NCBI RefSeq assembly: GCF_016881005.1
Contig: NZ_JACOPV010000008.1
Span: 1-64,000, forward strand
Direction of reading: 5' to 3'
Source of the DNA: Pseudomonas arcuscaelestis
GTDB taxonomy: Bacteria > Pseudomonadota > Gammaproteobacteria > Pseudomonadales > Pseudomonadaceae
DNA: 64,000 nucleotides
Shown: piece by piece, positions 1 to 9,246 of the stretch
How positions within the stretch are numbered: the first letter of the stretch is position 1
Layout of the letters: every line of letters begins with the position of its first letter
Notes under the pieces: model-generated
What the model saw: only the letters and a program-made list of their open reading frames with translations
Told to the model about the DNA's origin: nothing
The model's database searches: none
Program-made: the position numbers and the translations under genes

Positions 1-1
1 T

Positions 2-82
2 ATTCAGAAATACCATGAAAATAAAAGTAAAGTGGTACGTGATATCTATCAGAAAATTTTTAAACAATTAGGCTATATTTGA
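2..82 (+). CDS. C-terminal end of an unidentified protein
   Basis: An open frame enters from the left edge and stops at TGA after 26 codons. The peptide is basic and AT-rich in codon use (ending KQLGYI), unlike the GC-rich backbone further right. Too little remains to name a family. It could be cargo of the neighbouring Tn7-like module. Confidence 0.35.
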   Translation: MQKYHENKSKVVRDIYQKIFKQLGYI

Positions 83-1041
83 TATGTTGCTTGATTTTAT
101 TGTACGGGGCTAGCGACGCAGAAACAGATCTTTGGATATTTGATGCGCAGAAACGATACGGCGCTTCAAGAAATTGTTGGCGTGCTTCGTAGTTTCCTTG
201 CTCCTGCAACCTGAATTTGGGTTGAGGGCACAGCGTGAGATTCCATCAACGCGGGGCAAAAAAATAATCTCGAATCCCAGTGCCGAACGTCCGCAATGGG
301 TCGATTCTGTTGAAAAAGTCGGTCAGCCCAAACTGCCCGCTAATTGGCTGTTGAAAACGCCTTTTTTGCATGCTGCTACGTGAAATCCGAGTCCAGAAGC
401 CTCTGCCAAAAGTAAAGATTTCAAGCTCGGACGCGTATTTTTCTAATGCGCAAACCAAGGCCGACTTTTTCAACAGCATCGGCCGTTCTCTGCCGGTCAT
501 GTCCACGAATCGTGCTGGCCAAATCCGATGCAAATGACTGGTCAGGTCGAATGCAAATGGGTGGGCAAGTCTGTGCAATTACCCAGGATGCGTCGCTGAA
601 TGCGTATCTCAGCTCCTTTCCCTCATTAACCAGATAAGTAAACAAACTGAACTGCCGGCGCCCATGGCGCTCTCACATTGAAGTGACAGGGATTGAATCA
701 GTCCAGCGCTGGTAGTCAGCCAAACCTTCTTCACAACGGAGTGATGCCTACTCCAGCAGCATGTCCGACGAGTACGGCCTGGAGTCCGTTTCGCATGAAA
801 CGGTGGTACTTGAAGCAACAGATCGCCATTTGAGGTCCAGATGCACCTCCAGTCGTAATCAACAGCATTTTGTTGCTCCGAGGGGCGCTTCCCCCCTGAC
901 ATCACGAGATGGTTGGAAACGCAGTCTTGTCTCTAAGTATGTCGATGGTCCTGAGGGCTCACCACCGTCAGCGTCAAGCACATCAAGTCCAGCAGGACTG
1001 GCAGTGTCTCGATCTATGGCGCCGTACCCAAGGACATACTG
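83..1041. other. Gene-poor stretch with remnants
   Basis: No convincing gene is seen here. The short frames on both strands lack good ribosome binding sites and family resemblance. The stretch holds an imperfect inverted repeat (listed separately) and looks like decayed mobile-element or cargo DNA next to the transposition genes. Confidence 0.5.
301..482. repeat. Imperfect inverted repeat, 22-bp arms
   Basis: Arms at 301-322 and 461-482 match at 20 of 22 positions in inverted orientation and share the core CTGTTGAAAAAGTCGG. They enclose about 138 bp. The arrangement suggests a small mobile-element remnant or a strong hairpin. No transposase is associated with it. Confidence 0.5.
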
Positions 1042-1260
1042 ATGGGATTGGTCGATCGCTTGCCGATTGCCTGGCTCAACCTCGCCTGCACCCTAGTCGG
1101 CGTGCTGCTGTACATCTCGCCGATTGCCGCGTTGCCCATGGCGCTGGGCCTGCGTAGCGTGAACTAGCCGCCACTGACCGAAGCGGTGATTTTCGACTGC
1201 AACACGCCGGCCCTCAGGGAGCCGCCGCGGCTCAACCGCACCGAGCAGAGCTGCGTTTGA
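1042..1260 (+). pseudogene. Remnant of a membrane protein, in-frame stop
   Basis: A 41-codon frame encodes a strongly hydrophobic stretch (LNLACTLVGVLLYISPIAAL) and hits a TAG stop. The same frame continues after the stop for about 30 codons of soluble-looking sequence ending in TGA. This is consistent with a broken membrane-protein gene that has lost its 5' part. The family is not recognised. Confidence 0.3.
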
Positions 1261-1293
1261 TTCGAGGAAGCCTTCAGCACTGCAATGGCGCTC

Positions 1294-2637
1294 TCATCCG
1301 GGCTTTCTGGGCTTTTTCGGATTTGTTCGCTCCAAGTACTTCGCGAAACTCGCCTGGCTTTCTTCAGCAGTGGACTTTGGCGCTGGTTTGCGTCGCGAGG
1401 CTTTGGCTTGAGGGCTCCGGCTCGCCGCCTCGATCTGCTTCACGGCTTCGCGCTCCTGCGCGGTCAAAGATGAGTCAATCATCTTGGCGCTGCTCCGCTC
1501 ATCGCGATCCTGCCAGGTGAAAGGCAGAATGTTGGATTTCGGAGCAGAAGAGGCTGCTAAAGGAGAATACAGGTCCTTCCGATTCGTCCCCCTGGGGCCT
1601 TCAACCGTGATCCGTACCAGCTCCGCCACATCTTTCCGATTGCTCGAATACCCCAACGAAAGGTAAGCCTGATTGATATCGGCTAGTCCAATGTGGCGCC
1701 GTCCGGCTTTGCGACATTCGATATAGGCGAGCTTGAGCAACTGCACCACCAATCGTTTGAGCCCGTAGGTAAAGCGGTAAAGCTCCATAGCGAACTCGTC
1801 CTGCGGAGCTCGAATCTGCCCCCCGCTGACCCGCACACATTCAGCGACGTAGTCCTTCCAATCCTGTCCGGCAGGGTCGTCCGGAGGCATGTCTCTTGGT
1901 TCAACCATCAATCGCTGCTTGTCCTCGGACCCTCGGCCATCGAGCTTGTGCAGCAGGCTGTAATTCGCCGCATAAAGCATGGGAACTCCTATCCGAGCCA
2001 TATCAAGGAGCATGCTGGTCACCAAGGCCACGCCACTGCCTTCGGTAACATACTGAGCCTCGTCCAGAATCAGAAGCGAAACGCCATCCCTGGAGGCTTT
2101 GCGCCGACATGCAGCCCGAAGTTTTCCCATGCTCAAGCCACGGTTGGGGGGCTCAGATCCATACACAAAGCGTGCAAAAAGCTCCTTCAAGCTGGCCTTG
2201 TCTTGAGCACTCGCGTACCAATGAGAGATCAGCGTCACTTGGCCCTGGAAGTGGCCGCATTCAACCTCCAAAGGCCCCGGCAGCACCTTCCTCAGCCCCT
2301 CGATGGCCTTGGATTTACCAACACCTGCAAGACCAGTCAGGCATATAGGAGTCACCGCCTTTACAGGTGGGTTATAAAGCCCCGCCTGGTAATCACGCTC
2401 ACTGACAAACAAGCGCCGACTGAAGCTCTCCGCACGTCCTACCATTTCTTGGATGAACGATAGCGAGAACTGATTTGGCAGACAGATCTCCTCCAGTTTT
2501 TCCTGAAGCAATTTCCCGCCGAGCAAAGGATCCAACGAGCTCAGATCTTCGATCGGTTCCGGTCGAAAGGTCACACGCTGGCGGATTTGTTCAAGCTCGA
2601 GACATCCGTTAAACCGCGAATCAATCACCTTATTCAT
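1294..2637 (-). CDS. tnsC: TnsC/TniB-like transposition ATPase
   Basis: This is the AAA+ ATPase of a Tn7-like transposase. In the family it links target-selector proteins (TniQ/TnsD) to the TnsA-TnsB transposase and licenses insertion. The 447-residue product has a Walker A motif (GLAGVGKS, about 102-109) and a Walker B motif (LLILDEAQ, about 188-195). The C-terminus is lysine- and proline-rich. The ATG overlaps the end of tnsB in an ATGA arrangement, so translation is probably coupled and the three tns genes form one operon. It is close to full length for a TnsC-type protein and no damage is visible. Confidence 0.85.
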   Translation of the reverse strand: MNKVIDSRFNGCLELEQIRQRVTFRPEPIEDLSSLDPLLGGKLLQEKLEEICLPNQFSLSFIQEMVGRAESFSRRLFVSERDYQAGLYNPPVKAVTPICLTGLAGVGKSKAIEGLRKVLPGPLEVECGHFQGQVTLISHWYASAQDKASLKELFARFVYGSEPPNRGLSMGKLRAACRRKASRDGVSLLILDEAQYVTEGSGVALVTSMLLDMARIGVPMLYAANYSLLHKLDGRGSEDKQRLMVEPRDMPPDDPAGQDWKDYVAECVRVSGGQIRAPQDEFAMELYRFTYGLKRLVVQLLKLAYIECRKAGRRHIGLADINQAYLSLGYSSNRKDVAELVRITVEGPRGTNRKDLYSPLAASSAPKSNILPFTWQDRDERSSAKMIDSSLTAQEREAVKQIEAASRSPQAKASRRKPAPKSTAEESQASFAKYLERTNPKKPRKPG

Positions 2638-4646
2638 CGGGCTTTGCCTGTTGCTCGAGCGTGATCAGCTTTGTCCAATCTGGCGGCGGCATTCTTGGGC
2701 ACTTGGCCGCGCTTGCGCACTCCGCCATCCCAGCTTTCTCCGGTGGCCTGCTCATAGCGTTCACGAATGGAGTGCTTCGCAGCTGGGTTCTCGTCCCGCA
2801 GCATCGCTTCATTATCGCGGCTGAGCTGGCCGAGCATGCTTAGCTCTTCAAGTGTGATATCGATCGTGTGCTCTACCGTCTTCGTGGAGCGCACCACGCC
2901 CAATTCATAGAGGACACCCTCAACCTCAATCCAGATGTGCCTGACACACATGGTGAGGACGTAGCCAGTGGCCTGGATGACGCCATTCCTAGCAACACGA
3001 TCAAAGACCCCGGTGGCCACCAGGGCTGCAGATCTGTACCTCCGTTTATGCAGGCAAACTGCATCTCTGGTGATGGTGACCGGAACGGGAGTCAGAAAGG
3101 TTCTGACTGCTGTGTCGAACTCCATGGAAATCGACGAATTTCTACCTCGAGCATCCCAATAATCCCAAATGCCCTTGGGTGTCGGCCTTATCCCTGCCAT
3201 GAGCATGTCGTCATTCATTCGGTTTTTGGCGTTCGAGGTCTGGTTGTCCTCCAACACCTGATAGAGCTCACGTCGAGCCAAAGCGATGAAGTTCTTATCG
3301 CTGTGAAAATGGCTCGGCTGCTCGTCAGGTTTCTTGTCTCGAGGGTGCGAAGACTCGACGGTTGCTTTGGATTGTCCTGCGAACGTGGGCGTCAGTTCGA
3401 GTGTTCCGAGCCAGTTGATCTCGGGCAAGCAGTCGAGAGTCGCTGCAGGTCCTTTATCCAGGACAATGTCTCCAGACATACCCTCACACCTCCACTCATC
3501 GGGGCCTAACGTGAACCCGAACAGGTCGAAGAACTTCACCTTGTTGATTGCCATGCAAAAAAGCGCCATTCGATAAGCCGCCATCGTCTCGCGCCCTTCA
3601 GAAAAACCGATTGCAATAACAGCCCCGGATAGGCCACAGATTGCTCGAACTACGCAGTAGCCGTCCTGTGCGCTTCCCTCAAGCAAACCCGACGGGCGTT
3701 CGGAAATGTAGTAGCCATCAAATTCGACCACTTGATTCACGTTGGAGATTAGCTCGGCGAACTCACCATCTGAGCCAGCGACAGCTCGGCTTCCGTTGCG
3801 TCCTCTTAGCGCCAGGGCTAGTTCGCGAGAGCTCATCTGTTTTTTTACCGCATACCAGAACTGTCGAAATGTCGGGAAAGGCTTCCCGTCAGGCTGGATG
3901 AAATCATGCCCACCCGTCTTGTTTACGACAGCAACACAACAGAAGTCCTTGGCCAGAACCTTTCTGTAAATAGACTCCTGGGTAGCGTACGGAGACTTTT
4001 CACGTAAAAAACCCGCCAGTATTTTTTCCCGCATCGCCCGGTCTGCATGGAAACCATATTTCTTACCTTTTCGACTTGGCCTCCCCAATTTTTTCTTGAG
4101 GGGCGTATTTTCCCGGTCCCACCTACCAGCCGCATGTACCGGCGGCAGCAGAGCCCAAAGGTTTCGCCCAAAAACGACGTAGGTGTAAAACCAGAGCCTT
4201 ACCCGGGTTGGATTTTGTGGCGGAGTTTGGGACTTGGCGTGCGCTCCAATGACGGCAACAGGGTTCTCGCCGCCCAGGATGCTTTGCCACCGTGTTACCA
4301 AGTCAGCAATGGCCATATATCTGCGATTCACCTTCTGGAGGTAAGTCTCCTTTGTAGAGCGACGCTGATCCTCCAAGTGCTGAATCGAGATCCCCTGAAT
4401 ATTGGAAAGCCACGGGGGGTATCGATCCTGGGTACCGTCCTCAATCAGGAGGCCATCCTCCAGCGCCTGCTCGAATTGGATTCTGCCCAGCGTAATCAAC
4501 TGAGCGGTCATCTGGTTTTTTCCCTTGTTGAAGAAAACCAATCGGACACGATTGTTGAGCCCGTCGCTGAGAAGGAAGTGATAGACGGCGCCTTTCTCCA
4601 AGCAGTTGTACCCCTCCGGAGCAATAATCCGTGACCCGATCCTCAT
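2634..4646 (-). CDS. tnsB: TnsB-like DDE transposase
   Basis: This is the strand-transfer transposase of the Tn7-like element, a retroviral-integrase-fold enzyme that binds end repeats and joins 3' ends to target DNA. The 670-residue protein carries a likely DDE triad: Asp310 in VVEFDGYY, Asp397 in DIVLDKGP and Glu431 in KATVESSH. An N-terminal DNA-binding region precedes it and a Mu-transposase-like C-terminal region follows. It overlaps tnsA upstream and tnsC downstream by 4 bases each. Residue assignments come from motif reading, not alignment. Confidence 0.87.
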   Translation of the reverse strand: MRIGSRIIAPEGYNCLEKGAVYHFLLSDGLNNRVRLVFFNKGKNQMTAQLITLGRIQFEQALEDGLLIEDGTQDRYPPWLSNIQGISIQHLEDQRRSTKETYLQKVNRRYMAIADLVTRWQSILGGENPVAVIGAHAKSQTPPQNPTRVRLWFYTYVVFGRNLWALLPPVHAAGRWDRENTPLKKKLGRPSRKGKKYGFHADRAMREKILAGFLREKSPYATQESIYRKVLAKDFCCVAVVNKTGGHDFIQPDGKPFPTFRQFWYAVKKQMSSRELALALRGRNGSRAVAGSDGEFAELISNVNQVVEFDGYYISERPSGLLEGSAQDGYCVVRAICGLSGAVIAIGFSEGRETMAAYRMALFCMAINKVKFFDLFGFTLGPDEWRCEGMSGDIVLDKGPAATLDCLPEINWLGTLELTPTFAGQSKATVESSHPRDKKPDEQPSHFHSDKNFIALARRELYQVLEDNQTSNAKNRMNDDMLMAGIRPTPKGIWDYWDARGRNSSISMEFDTAVRTFLTPVPVTITRDAVCLHKRRYRSAALVATGVFDRVARNGVIQATGYVLTMCVRHIWIEVEGVLYELGVVRSTKTVEHTIDITLEELSMLGQLSRDNEAMLRDENPAAKHSIRERYEQATGESWDGGVRKRGQVPKNAAARLDKADHARATGKAR

Positions 4647-5605
4647 GAGGCAGACTCCTCAAATAATGAGGCGTACACCGACAACGCGTCAGGTCCAGAC
4701 GTTGAAAGTGGCTGATCGATCAAGATTGGGTCGAGCAGACTCACCGGTAGGTGCCGGTGCCAGATGTCCTGGTAGATTTTGCAGATGAACTGATCACGCG
4801 TGCCCCAATCAGCAGCGTACTGCTTTGCGACCAGCACCGGCGGAATGCCCTCTCTAACTGCCTCTGTTACAGCGCCGCTGAAGTCCTCCAGCAAGCTCTC
4901 GTCGAGCCTCAACGGCAAAGCGTGCATGGGAAACAGCAGCCCCAGGTTCTGGACGAGCGAAGGGTCGAACATATCCATTGAGACCTGGACAGTCCTGATG
5001 CCGGCGCTTGAGTAATAAGTCTCCTCAAGGGTTGCCCGGAGCTCTGCTTTCACCCGGTCCTTCTTCTGCTGGACTGGGGTCTTCGCTTGGCCGCTCCGTC
5101 GTTCACCGAAGGCCTCCTTTCTATCCTTGACCGTCCAGTTCAAGGCATAGGGACCGTTCCGCCCATGCAGGTACAAAAGAAGGTCCCCAACGTAAGGAAA
5201 GAGCATCTTTTCCCACTCACCATCTGGCCCTTCCATGTCTATCTCGTAGTGCTTGAAGCCTATGTCCAGCGCAATCTCGCCGGTCCCTCGCAAATGGGGC
5301 AGGAAGATTCCATGCATCAAAGGGTGGCCGAAAAGAGGATGCGAGTGCTGGATCGGCCAAAGCATTCTTTGCTCGTGCAGATCAAAAAGATTCGGGTGAT
5401 AGAGAGCGAATTGGGTAAAAAGCCGTTCCGGGCGCGATAGCGTATGGATGGTGCGACCGAGCAAGCGGCTGTTCAATCGACTGAGCCTCGAGCTTCTCGG
5501 TGCTTCTCCAGGTACCGCCAAGATCGAGGGGACGTACGCATCTCCCCATTCGAATCCGTTTTGGCGTCTGACTATCATGTCAAAGCGTTGTTGCGGGGTC
5601 ATCAC
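4643..5605 (-). CDS. tnsA: TnsA-like endonuclease
   Basis: TnsA is the restriction-endonuclease-like subunit that cuts the 5' ends of Tn7-like elements so that they move by cut-and-paste. The 320-residue product shows the order expected of the family: a Glu in DLHEQRML (about 78), an Asp in PYVGDLLLYL (about 141) and a lysine motif NWTVKD (about 156-161). A helical C-terminal region follows. It is the first gene of the tnsABC operon. The presence of tnsA argues for cut-and-paste rather than replicative cointegrate transposition. Confidence 0.8.
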   Translation of the reverse strand: MMTPQQRFDMIVRRQNGFEWGDAYVPSILAVPGEAPRSSRLSRLNSRLLGRTIHTLSRPERLFTQFALYHPNLFDLHEQRMLWPIQHSHPLFGHPLMHGIFLPHLRGTGEIALDIGFKHYEIDMEGPDGEWEKMLFPYVGDLLLYLHGRNGPYALNWTVKDRKEAFGERRSGQAKTPVQQKKDRVKAELRATLEETYYSSAGIRTVQVSMDMFDPSLVQNLGLLFPMHALPLRLDESLLEDFSGAVTEAVREGIPPVLVAKQYAADWGTRDQFICKIYQDIWHRHLPVSLLDPILIDQPLSTSGPDALSVYASLFEESAS

Positions 5606-6271
5606 TAGGGCCTATTGTCATGAGATTGCCGACTCCGACTGACTGGGGATAACAACCAAGCCGTCGAGCAAACCCTTATCCTGCGGGCATGAACCCGCGC
5701 GCGACGCTGTGGATAACGCCGATCTTCTTGTGGACGAACGAAGTCGTGCGGGGCTTGACGCCCCACATGCGCTGGATAGACAATGGAGGTGTCAGGGCTG
5801 ATATCTGACTTATCCACAGAGGCCCAAGGTAGCACTTGGGTCTTTGTCTATCTGACTTCTCTAGCGCTCTCTGCTAGCTATGTCATGAAAATCCTCTCTA
5901 TCGGCATTCCCACATCCTGGGAACATCTCTGCTGATGGTTGAAACGTCTACTGTGAACCGATCCTAACCCATATTGGGCGGCCTACATTCGCTTTGAGCA
6001 AGCGATCAATGTTACCGCTCGGGTTTCTTTTCTGACAATAGAAAAGAGTATCTTCGGAGTGAGAAGAGTAAACTTCAGAAAAAATACTTTTCGTACTATT
6101 CTGCTTTTGCAGACTACTGTCTACAAACTTCCCGCTATACGCAGCCACTTAGCTTTTAGTAATTTTGACAAACCAAAACAGTGCTACTGAAATCGTTATT
6201 CCGAAAAGGCATTATCTGAAGACGTCGCTCGGGCCTATGATCTGAGTTCGGCTTCAAACGAGCCTACGAAG
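5606..6271. other. Divergent intergenic region between tnsA and tnsD-like gene
   Basis: About 670 bp without a gene. It must hold the promoters for tnsABC (leftward) and the TnsD-like gene (rightward). The left half has two perfect DnaA-box sequences facing each other (TGTGGATAA at 5708-5716, TTATCCACA at 5810-5818). The right half (about 6000-6230) is AT-rich. Clear terminal repeats of the transposon were not found. Confidence 0.5.
5708..5818. promoter_or_regulatory. Pair of inverted DnaA-box-like sites
   Basis: TGTGGATAA at 5708-5716 and its exact complement TTATCCACA at 5810-5818 lie about 100 bp apart upstream of tnsA. Both match the consensus DnaA box exactly. They could regulate tnsA, bind host DnaA, or be part of an end structure. 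Confidence 0.4.
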
Positions 6272-7867
6272 ATGCTTCCCTTGTGCTCCCCCGCTCTCGT
6301 TGACTCCCCGATCGTCCGATGGATGGATGACGAGACCTTCTATAGCGCCTGTAGCCGTCAACACTGTGTGCTGGGCGCAGCCAGTACCTCAGCAACGTTG
6401 GCGTGGCTATTCAACACGACGTCCGCAACTACGACCCACGACCTTCCGTACAATCTTTCAGCGCTGAACCCCGCGGCGATGTCGGCGTGGGGTGATCCAC
6501 GCTCGATCATCCTAGAGCACACGATCCTGCCAGTTTTCTTGCCGTTCCAATCCGCTAAGAACGCACTGGAAGCTTTTCAAGCCATGGAAAGCCCAGTCTT
6601 GGGTTCACTCAAGTATCGACTGGGTCTGCTGACTGGTCGTTTTGGCGCAGAACACCCCCTCAAGGCATGCTCAAGTTGCATGGCGGCCGATCTAGATACT
6701 CATGGATTTGCCTACTGGCATCTGTCCCACCAGTACCCTGGTGTGCAGGTCTGCCCTGTACATTGCGAGTTGCTTAGGGAGAGCTGCTGTAACCGGCAAT
6801 GGTCGAGGCGCTTACAATGGATCCTGCCCGAGGAGAGCACACTCGCTCCGGCCCATGGGGACGCTCCTCTTGGGCCCTCCTTGCGGGCACTCGAGCAGCT
6901 AGCCAACGCGGTACTCGACCTGGCCGTCTGCGGACGGACCCGGCAATTTAATCCAGACGTCGTGAGAGCACTTTATAGAGACGCCTTGAAGGTCGGCGCT
7001 GAGAACCTAGCGTCCACATTCTCTCAACACTGTGCGTTACTCCAAGCCTATCCACCGCTCACATCACTGCCATCAGACCCTCAGCAGGTCCCTGCTTTCT
7101 GGACTCAACTGGTCCGTAATCGACAGGGGTGCAGCCACCCGCTCAAGCACCTGGCGGTGATCACCTGGCTGTACGGATCAGTGAGCGGGTTTGTCGAAGC
7201 ATACGATCGTGCTGTAGACCGCAAGTTGACGGAAAGCCTCTCCCAGAAGGTTTGGGATACTGTTCAACTCGCTGAAGAGACCGTTGAACCAGATCGAGCT
7301 ATCACACCCTCGGCCAACCGCAAACCGAAAGTGCTCAAGCCAAACATTCGCGCTGGCATTCTCGAGCATCTAAGCCGCGGGGAAGAGAAAAATGGCATCT
7401 GCGACGCATTTGGGATCACCGTTTCCACTGTCAACAAACTGCTTCGTTCTGAACCCGAGGTACACCAATCGTGGCTCCATGAGCGCTTGATATCTAACCT
7501 GAAAGAGCACCGGGCGCTCTGGTTAGCAGCGAGTAGTAGTTACACAGAACGTAGCCCGAAAGATATAAGGATCCGAATTCCAAGCGTTTACGCCTGGCTT
7601 TACAGAAACGATCAAGAGTGGTTGCTATCGAGAACAAGTGAAATGGAATCAGGGAGACGAGGTAATAACGCTTCGGTGAACTGGGCACAACGTGATGATG
7701 TGCTTCTGAACCAGGTGAAAATGAGGGTACGCAAGTTGCGTGAGGGGGAGACCGGTAGAAAGATCAGCAGAGCATCTCTATATTTAGCGTGTCCCGCTTT
7801 AGCCTCCGCACTTGAAAAGCGATGCCACTATCCTCGCACCAGAGCATTTCTAAAAACGATGCTATGA
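6272..7867 (+). CDS. tnsD: TnsD-like target-selection protein (TniQ family)
   Basis: TnsD proteins recognise a specific target sequence and recruit TnsC. The 531-residue product has an N-terminal TniQ domain with a zinc-binding set (Cys133, Cys136, Cys161, His164, the last two in CPVHC) and a TnsD-type C-terminal half with a helix-turn-helix-like stretch (ICDAFGITVSTVNKLL) followed by the YAWLYRNDQEWL motif. It is transcribed away from tnsA. The length and C-terminal domain point to a sequence-specific selector rather than a short CRISPR-coupled TniQ. Its attachment site is not known. Confidence 0.78.
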   Translation: MLPLCSPALVDSPIVRWMDDETFYSACSRQHCVLGAASTSATLAWLFNTTSATTTHDLPYNLSALNPAAMSAWGDPRSIILEHTILPVFLPFQSAKNALEAFQAMESPVLGSLKYRLGLLTGRFGAEHPLKACSSCMAADLDTHGFAYWHLSHQYPGVQVCPVHCELLRESCCNRQWSRRLQWILPEESTLAPAHGDAPLGPSLRALEQLANAVLDLAVCGRTRQFNPDVVRALYRDALKVGAENLASTFSQHCALLQAYPPLTSLPSDPQQVPAFWTQLVRNRQGCSHPLKHLAVITWLYGSVSGFVEAYDRAVDRKLTESLSQKVWDTVQLAEETVEPDRAITPSANRKPKVLKPNIRAGILEHLSRGEEKNGICDAFGITVSTVNKLLRSEPEVHQSWLHERLISNLKEHRALWLAASSSYTERSPKDIRIRIPSVYAWLYRNDQEWLLSRTSEMESGRRGNNASVNWAQRDDVLLNQVKMRVRKLREGETGRKISRASLYLACPALASALEKRCHYPRTRAFLKTML

Positions 7868-7915
7868 TTGGATTCTGTTAGGCTGAAACAGTTTTTATCG
7901 ATCTTTGAATAGTAG

Positions 7916-9058
7916 TCATTTTTTAATTCGTGAAGCATCTAGTATCGGAATACTTGGCAATACACGTGGCGGATGTCTAACTATGGTTTCAGACGTCAGC
8001 TCCACGAACCAGCAGCAAGGACAATATAATTCACCTACCTCATGCATAGGGACCTCACCGGTTTTACGCAGTGTTGTGTCATATGGATAGGGACACGAAA
8101 ACACCCCAACACCAGATGCATAATCTTCTGTCACAAACCACTCCGATTCTCCACCCATCGCCAAGTACGTGCCCCACCCCTCTTGGACTGGCCTTGTGAA
8201 CCCCTGATCTCCGATATCCCGAGCTAGATCTTCGAAATCATCGTAGTAGTCGAATATGTACTTATTAACGACGCAAAGATTCTCTTCTACAAGGGTTGCG
8301 TCATTGTTTCGTTTTTGCTCCGCGATTCGCTCAGCAGTTAACTCCAATTCGTTTTCGAACATGTAGAACTCAACGTCGCAAGATGGCGCTAGATTTGTAA
8401 ATGCACCTTTTTTACGAAGCACGGCCGACAACACCGCCTCATCAGAAATATGATATTTAGACGAGCAAAGCTTAAAGTTGAACTGAGACTGCAGTAGAGC
8501 TGATCTATCATAGTTTGGTGTAGAATCAACTTCCCACAAGTAACGACCATTGCAGCCACCCCACATGACTCCAATGCCATGCTCACGATCGCTAAACGAC
8601 TCATTGCAGAATGGGCAGTGCGTCAGCATCAATATATTATGCCGGGGGCAAACAGTTGATTCTGTTATTGGTGAGCTTGAACGCCGCCAATATGAAAAAC
8701 CGAAGTTTACTACATCCTTCTTAGTGCACTCAGGGCAGTAAGATATATGCCTCTCAAAGTGGGAGATACTGCCATAGGCGTAGAGGCCACGTGAATAGGA
8801 AATATCCTGTGAATTCTTGATTAAATATTTTACAGCCATCGGCGTGTGGAGACAGATTAACCGGTCTAATCCATAGCAGCCCGGCCAGCCTAAGTAATCA
8901 GCTATCTGCTTGAGGTCGAGTGTGATGAATCGCACATGATTTCGAAACGCGAGAATCTTGTCGACAGAAGAGTCCTCGACACTGAGGAATAAGGATCGCG
9001 CTATGTAAGAACGAATCGACTCTTCCGGCTGAATTCGCAAAGGCAGATTGGCAGGCAT
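7916..9058 (-). CDS. Second TniQ-family protein
   Basis: A 380-residue TniQ-family protein, distinct from the neighbouring TnsD-like gene. It keeps cysteine/histidine pairs that could bind zinc (Cys108/Cys111, Cys137/His140 in CPRH, Cys148/Cys151) and a second cysteine cluster near the C-terminus (LYCPCCW). It lacks the long TnsD C-terminal region. Base composition is lower in GC than its neighbours. Two TniQ-type proteins in one module suggest two targeting routes, as in several Tn7-like families. It converges on the TnsD-like gene with 48 bp between the stops. Confidence 0.72.
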   Translation of the reverse strand: MPANLPLRIQPEESIRSYIARSLFLSVEDSSVDKILAFRNHVRFITLDLKQIADYLGWPGCYGLDRLICLHTPMAVKYLIKNSQDISYSRGLYAYGSISHFERHISYCPECTKKDVVNFGFSYWRRSSSPITESTVCPRHNILMLTHCPFCNESFSDREHGIGVMWGGCNGRYLWEVDSTPNYDRSALLQSQFNFKLCSSKYHISDEAVLSAVLRKKGAFTNLAPSCDVEFYMFENELELTAERIAEQKRNNDATLVEENLCVVNKYIFDYYDDFEDLARDIGDQGFTRPVQEGWGTYLAMGGESEWFVTEDYASGVGVFSCPYPYDTTLRKTGEVPMHEVGELYCPCCWFVELTSETIVRHPPRVLPSIPILDASRIKK

Positions 9059-9106
9059 GCTCGAACGGCAACGATCAGGGCTAGGTGGGGGAGGAGAAAC
9101 GTACCG

Positions 9107-9136
9107 CGATCGCCCCTCCGAGGGGTGGGGCGATCG
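9107..9136. repeat. Perfect 10-bp inverted repeat (hairpin)
   Basis: CGATCGCCCC and its complement flank a 10-base loop just upstream of the second TniQ gene. There is no run of T on either side, so a terminator is uncertain. It borders the tandem repeats and may belong to the transposon end. Confidence 0.5.
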
Positions 9137-9138
9137 AA

Positions 9139-9198
9139 GATAACAGCTTTAATTGTCTGATAACCGCTTTAATTGTCGGAAATCAGCGCGGACAATTT
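9139..9198. repeat. Tandem 20-bp repeats, candidate transposon end
   Basis: Two adjoining 20-bp units, GATAACAGCTTTAATTGTCT (9139-9158) and GATAACCGCTTTAATTGTCG (9159-9178), match at 18 of 20 positions. A third unit (9179-9198) starts similarly (GAAATCAGC) and is then divergent. Repeated sites of about 20 bp are typical of TnsB-binding ends. The position between the tniQ gene and the plasmid backbone fits a transposon boundary. The matching opposite end was not seen. Confidence 0.5.
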
Positions 9199-9246
9199 CG
9201 TTGCCCGGCAGGTCACTATGCGATGGTTAGGATTGGCGCACGTTTC

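Noticed and set aside
1693..2463. 256-codon plus-strand open frame opposite tnsC
   Set aside because: It lies entirely antisense to the well-supported tnsC gene, has no family resemblance and no start signals. It is a shadow frame.
2868..3509. 213-codon plus-strand open frame opposite tnsB
   Set aside because: Antisense to tnsB, whose motifs are clear. No family features.
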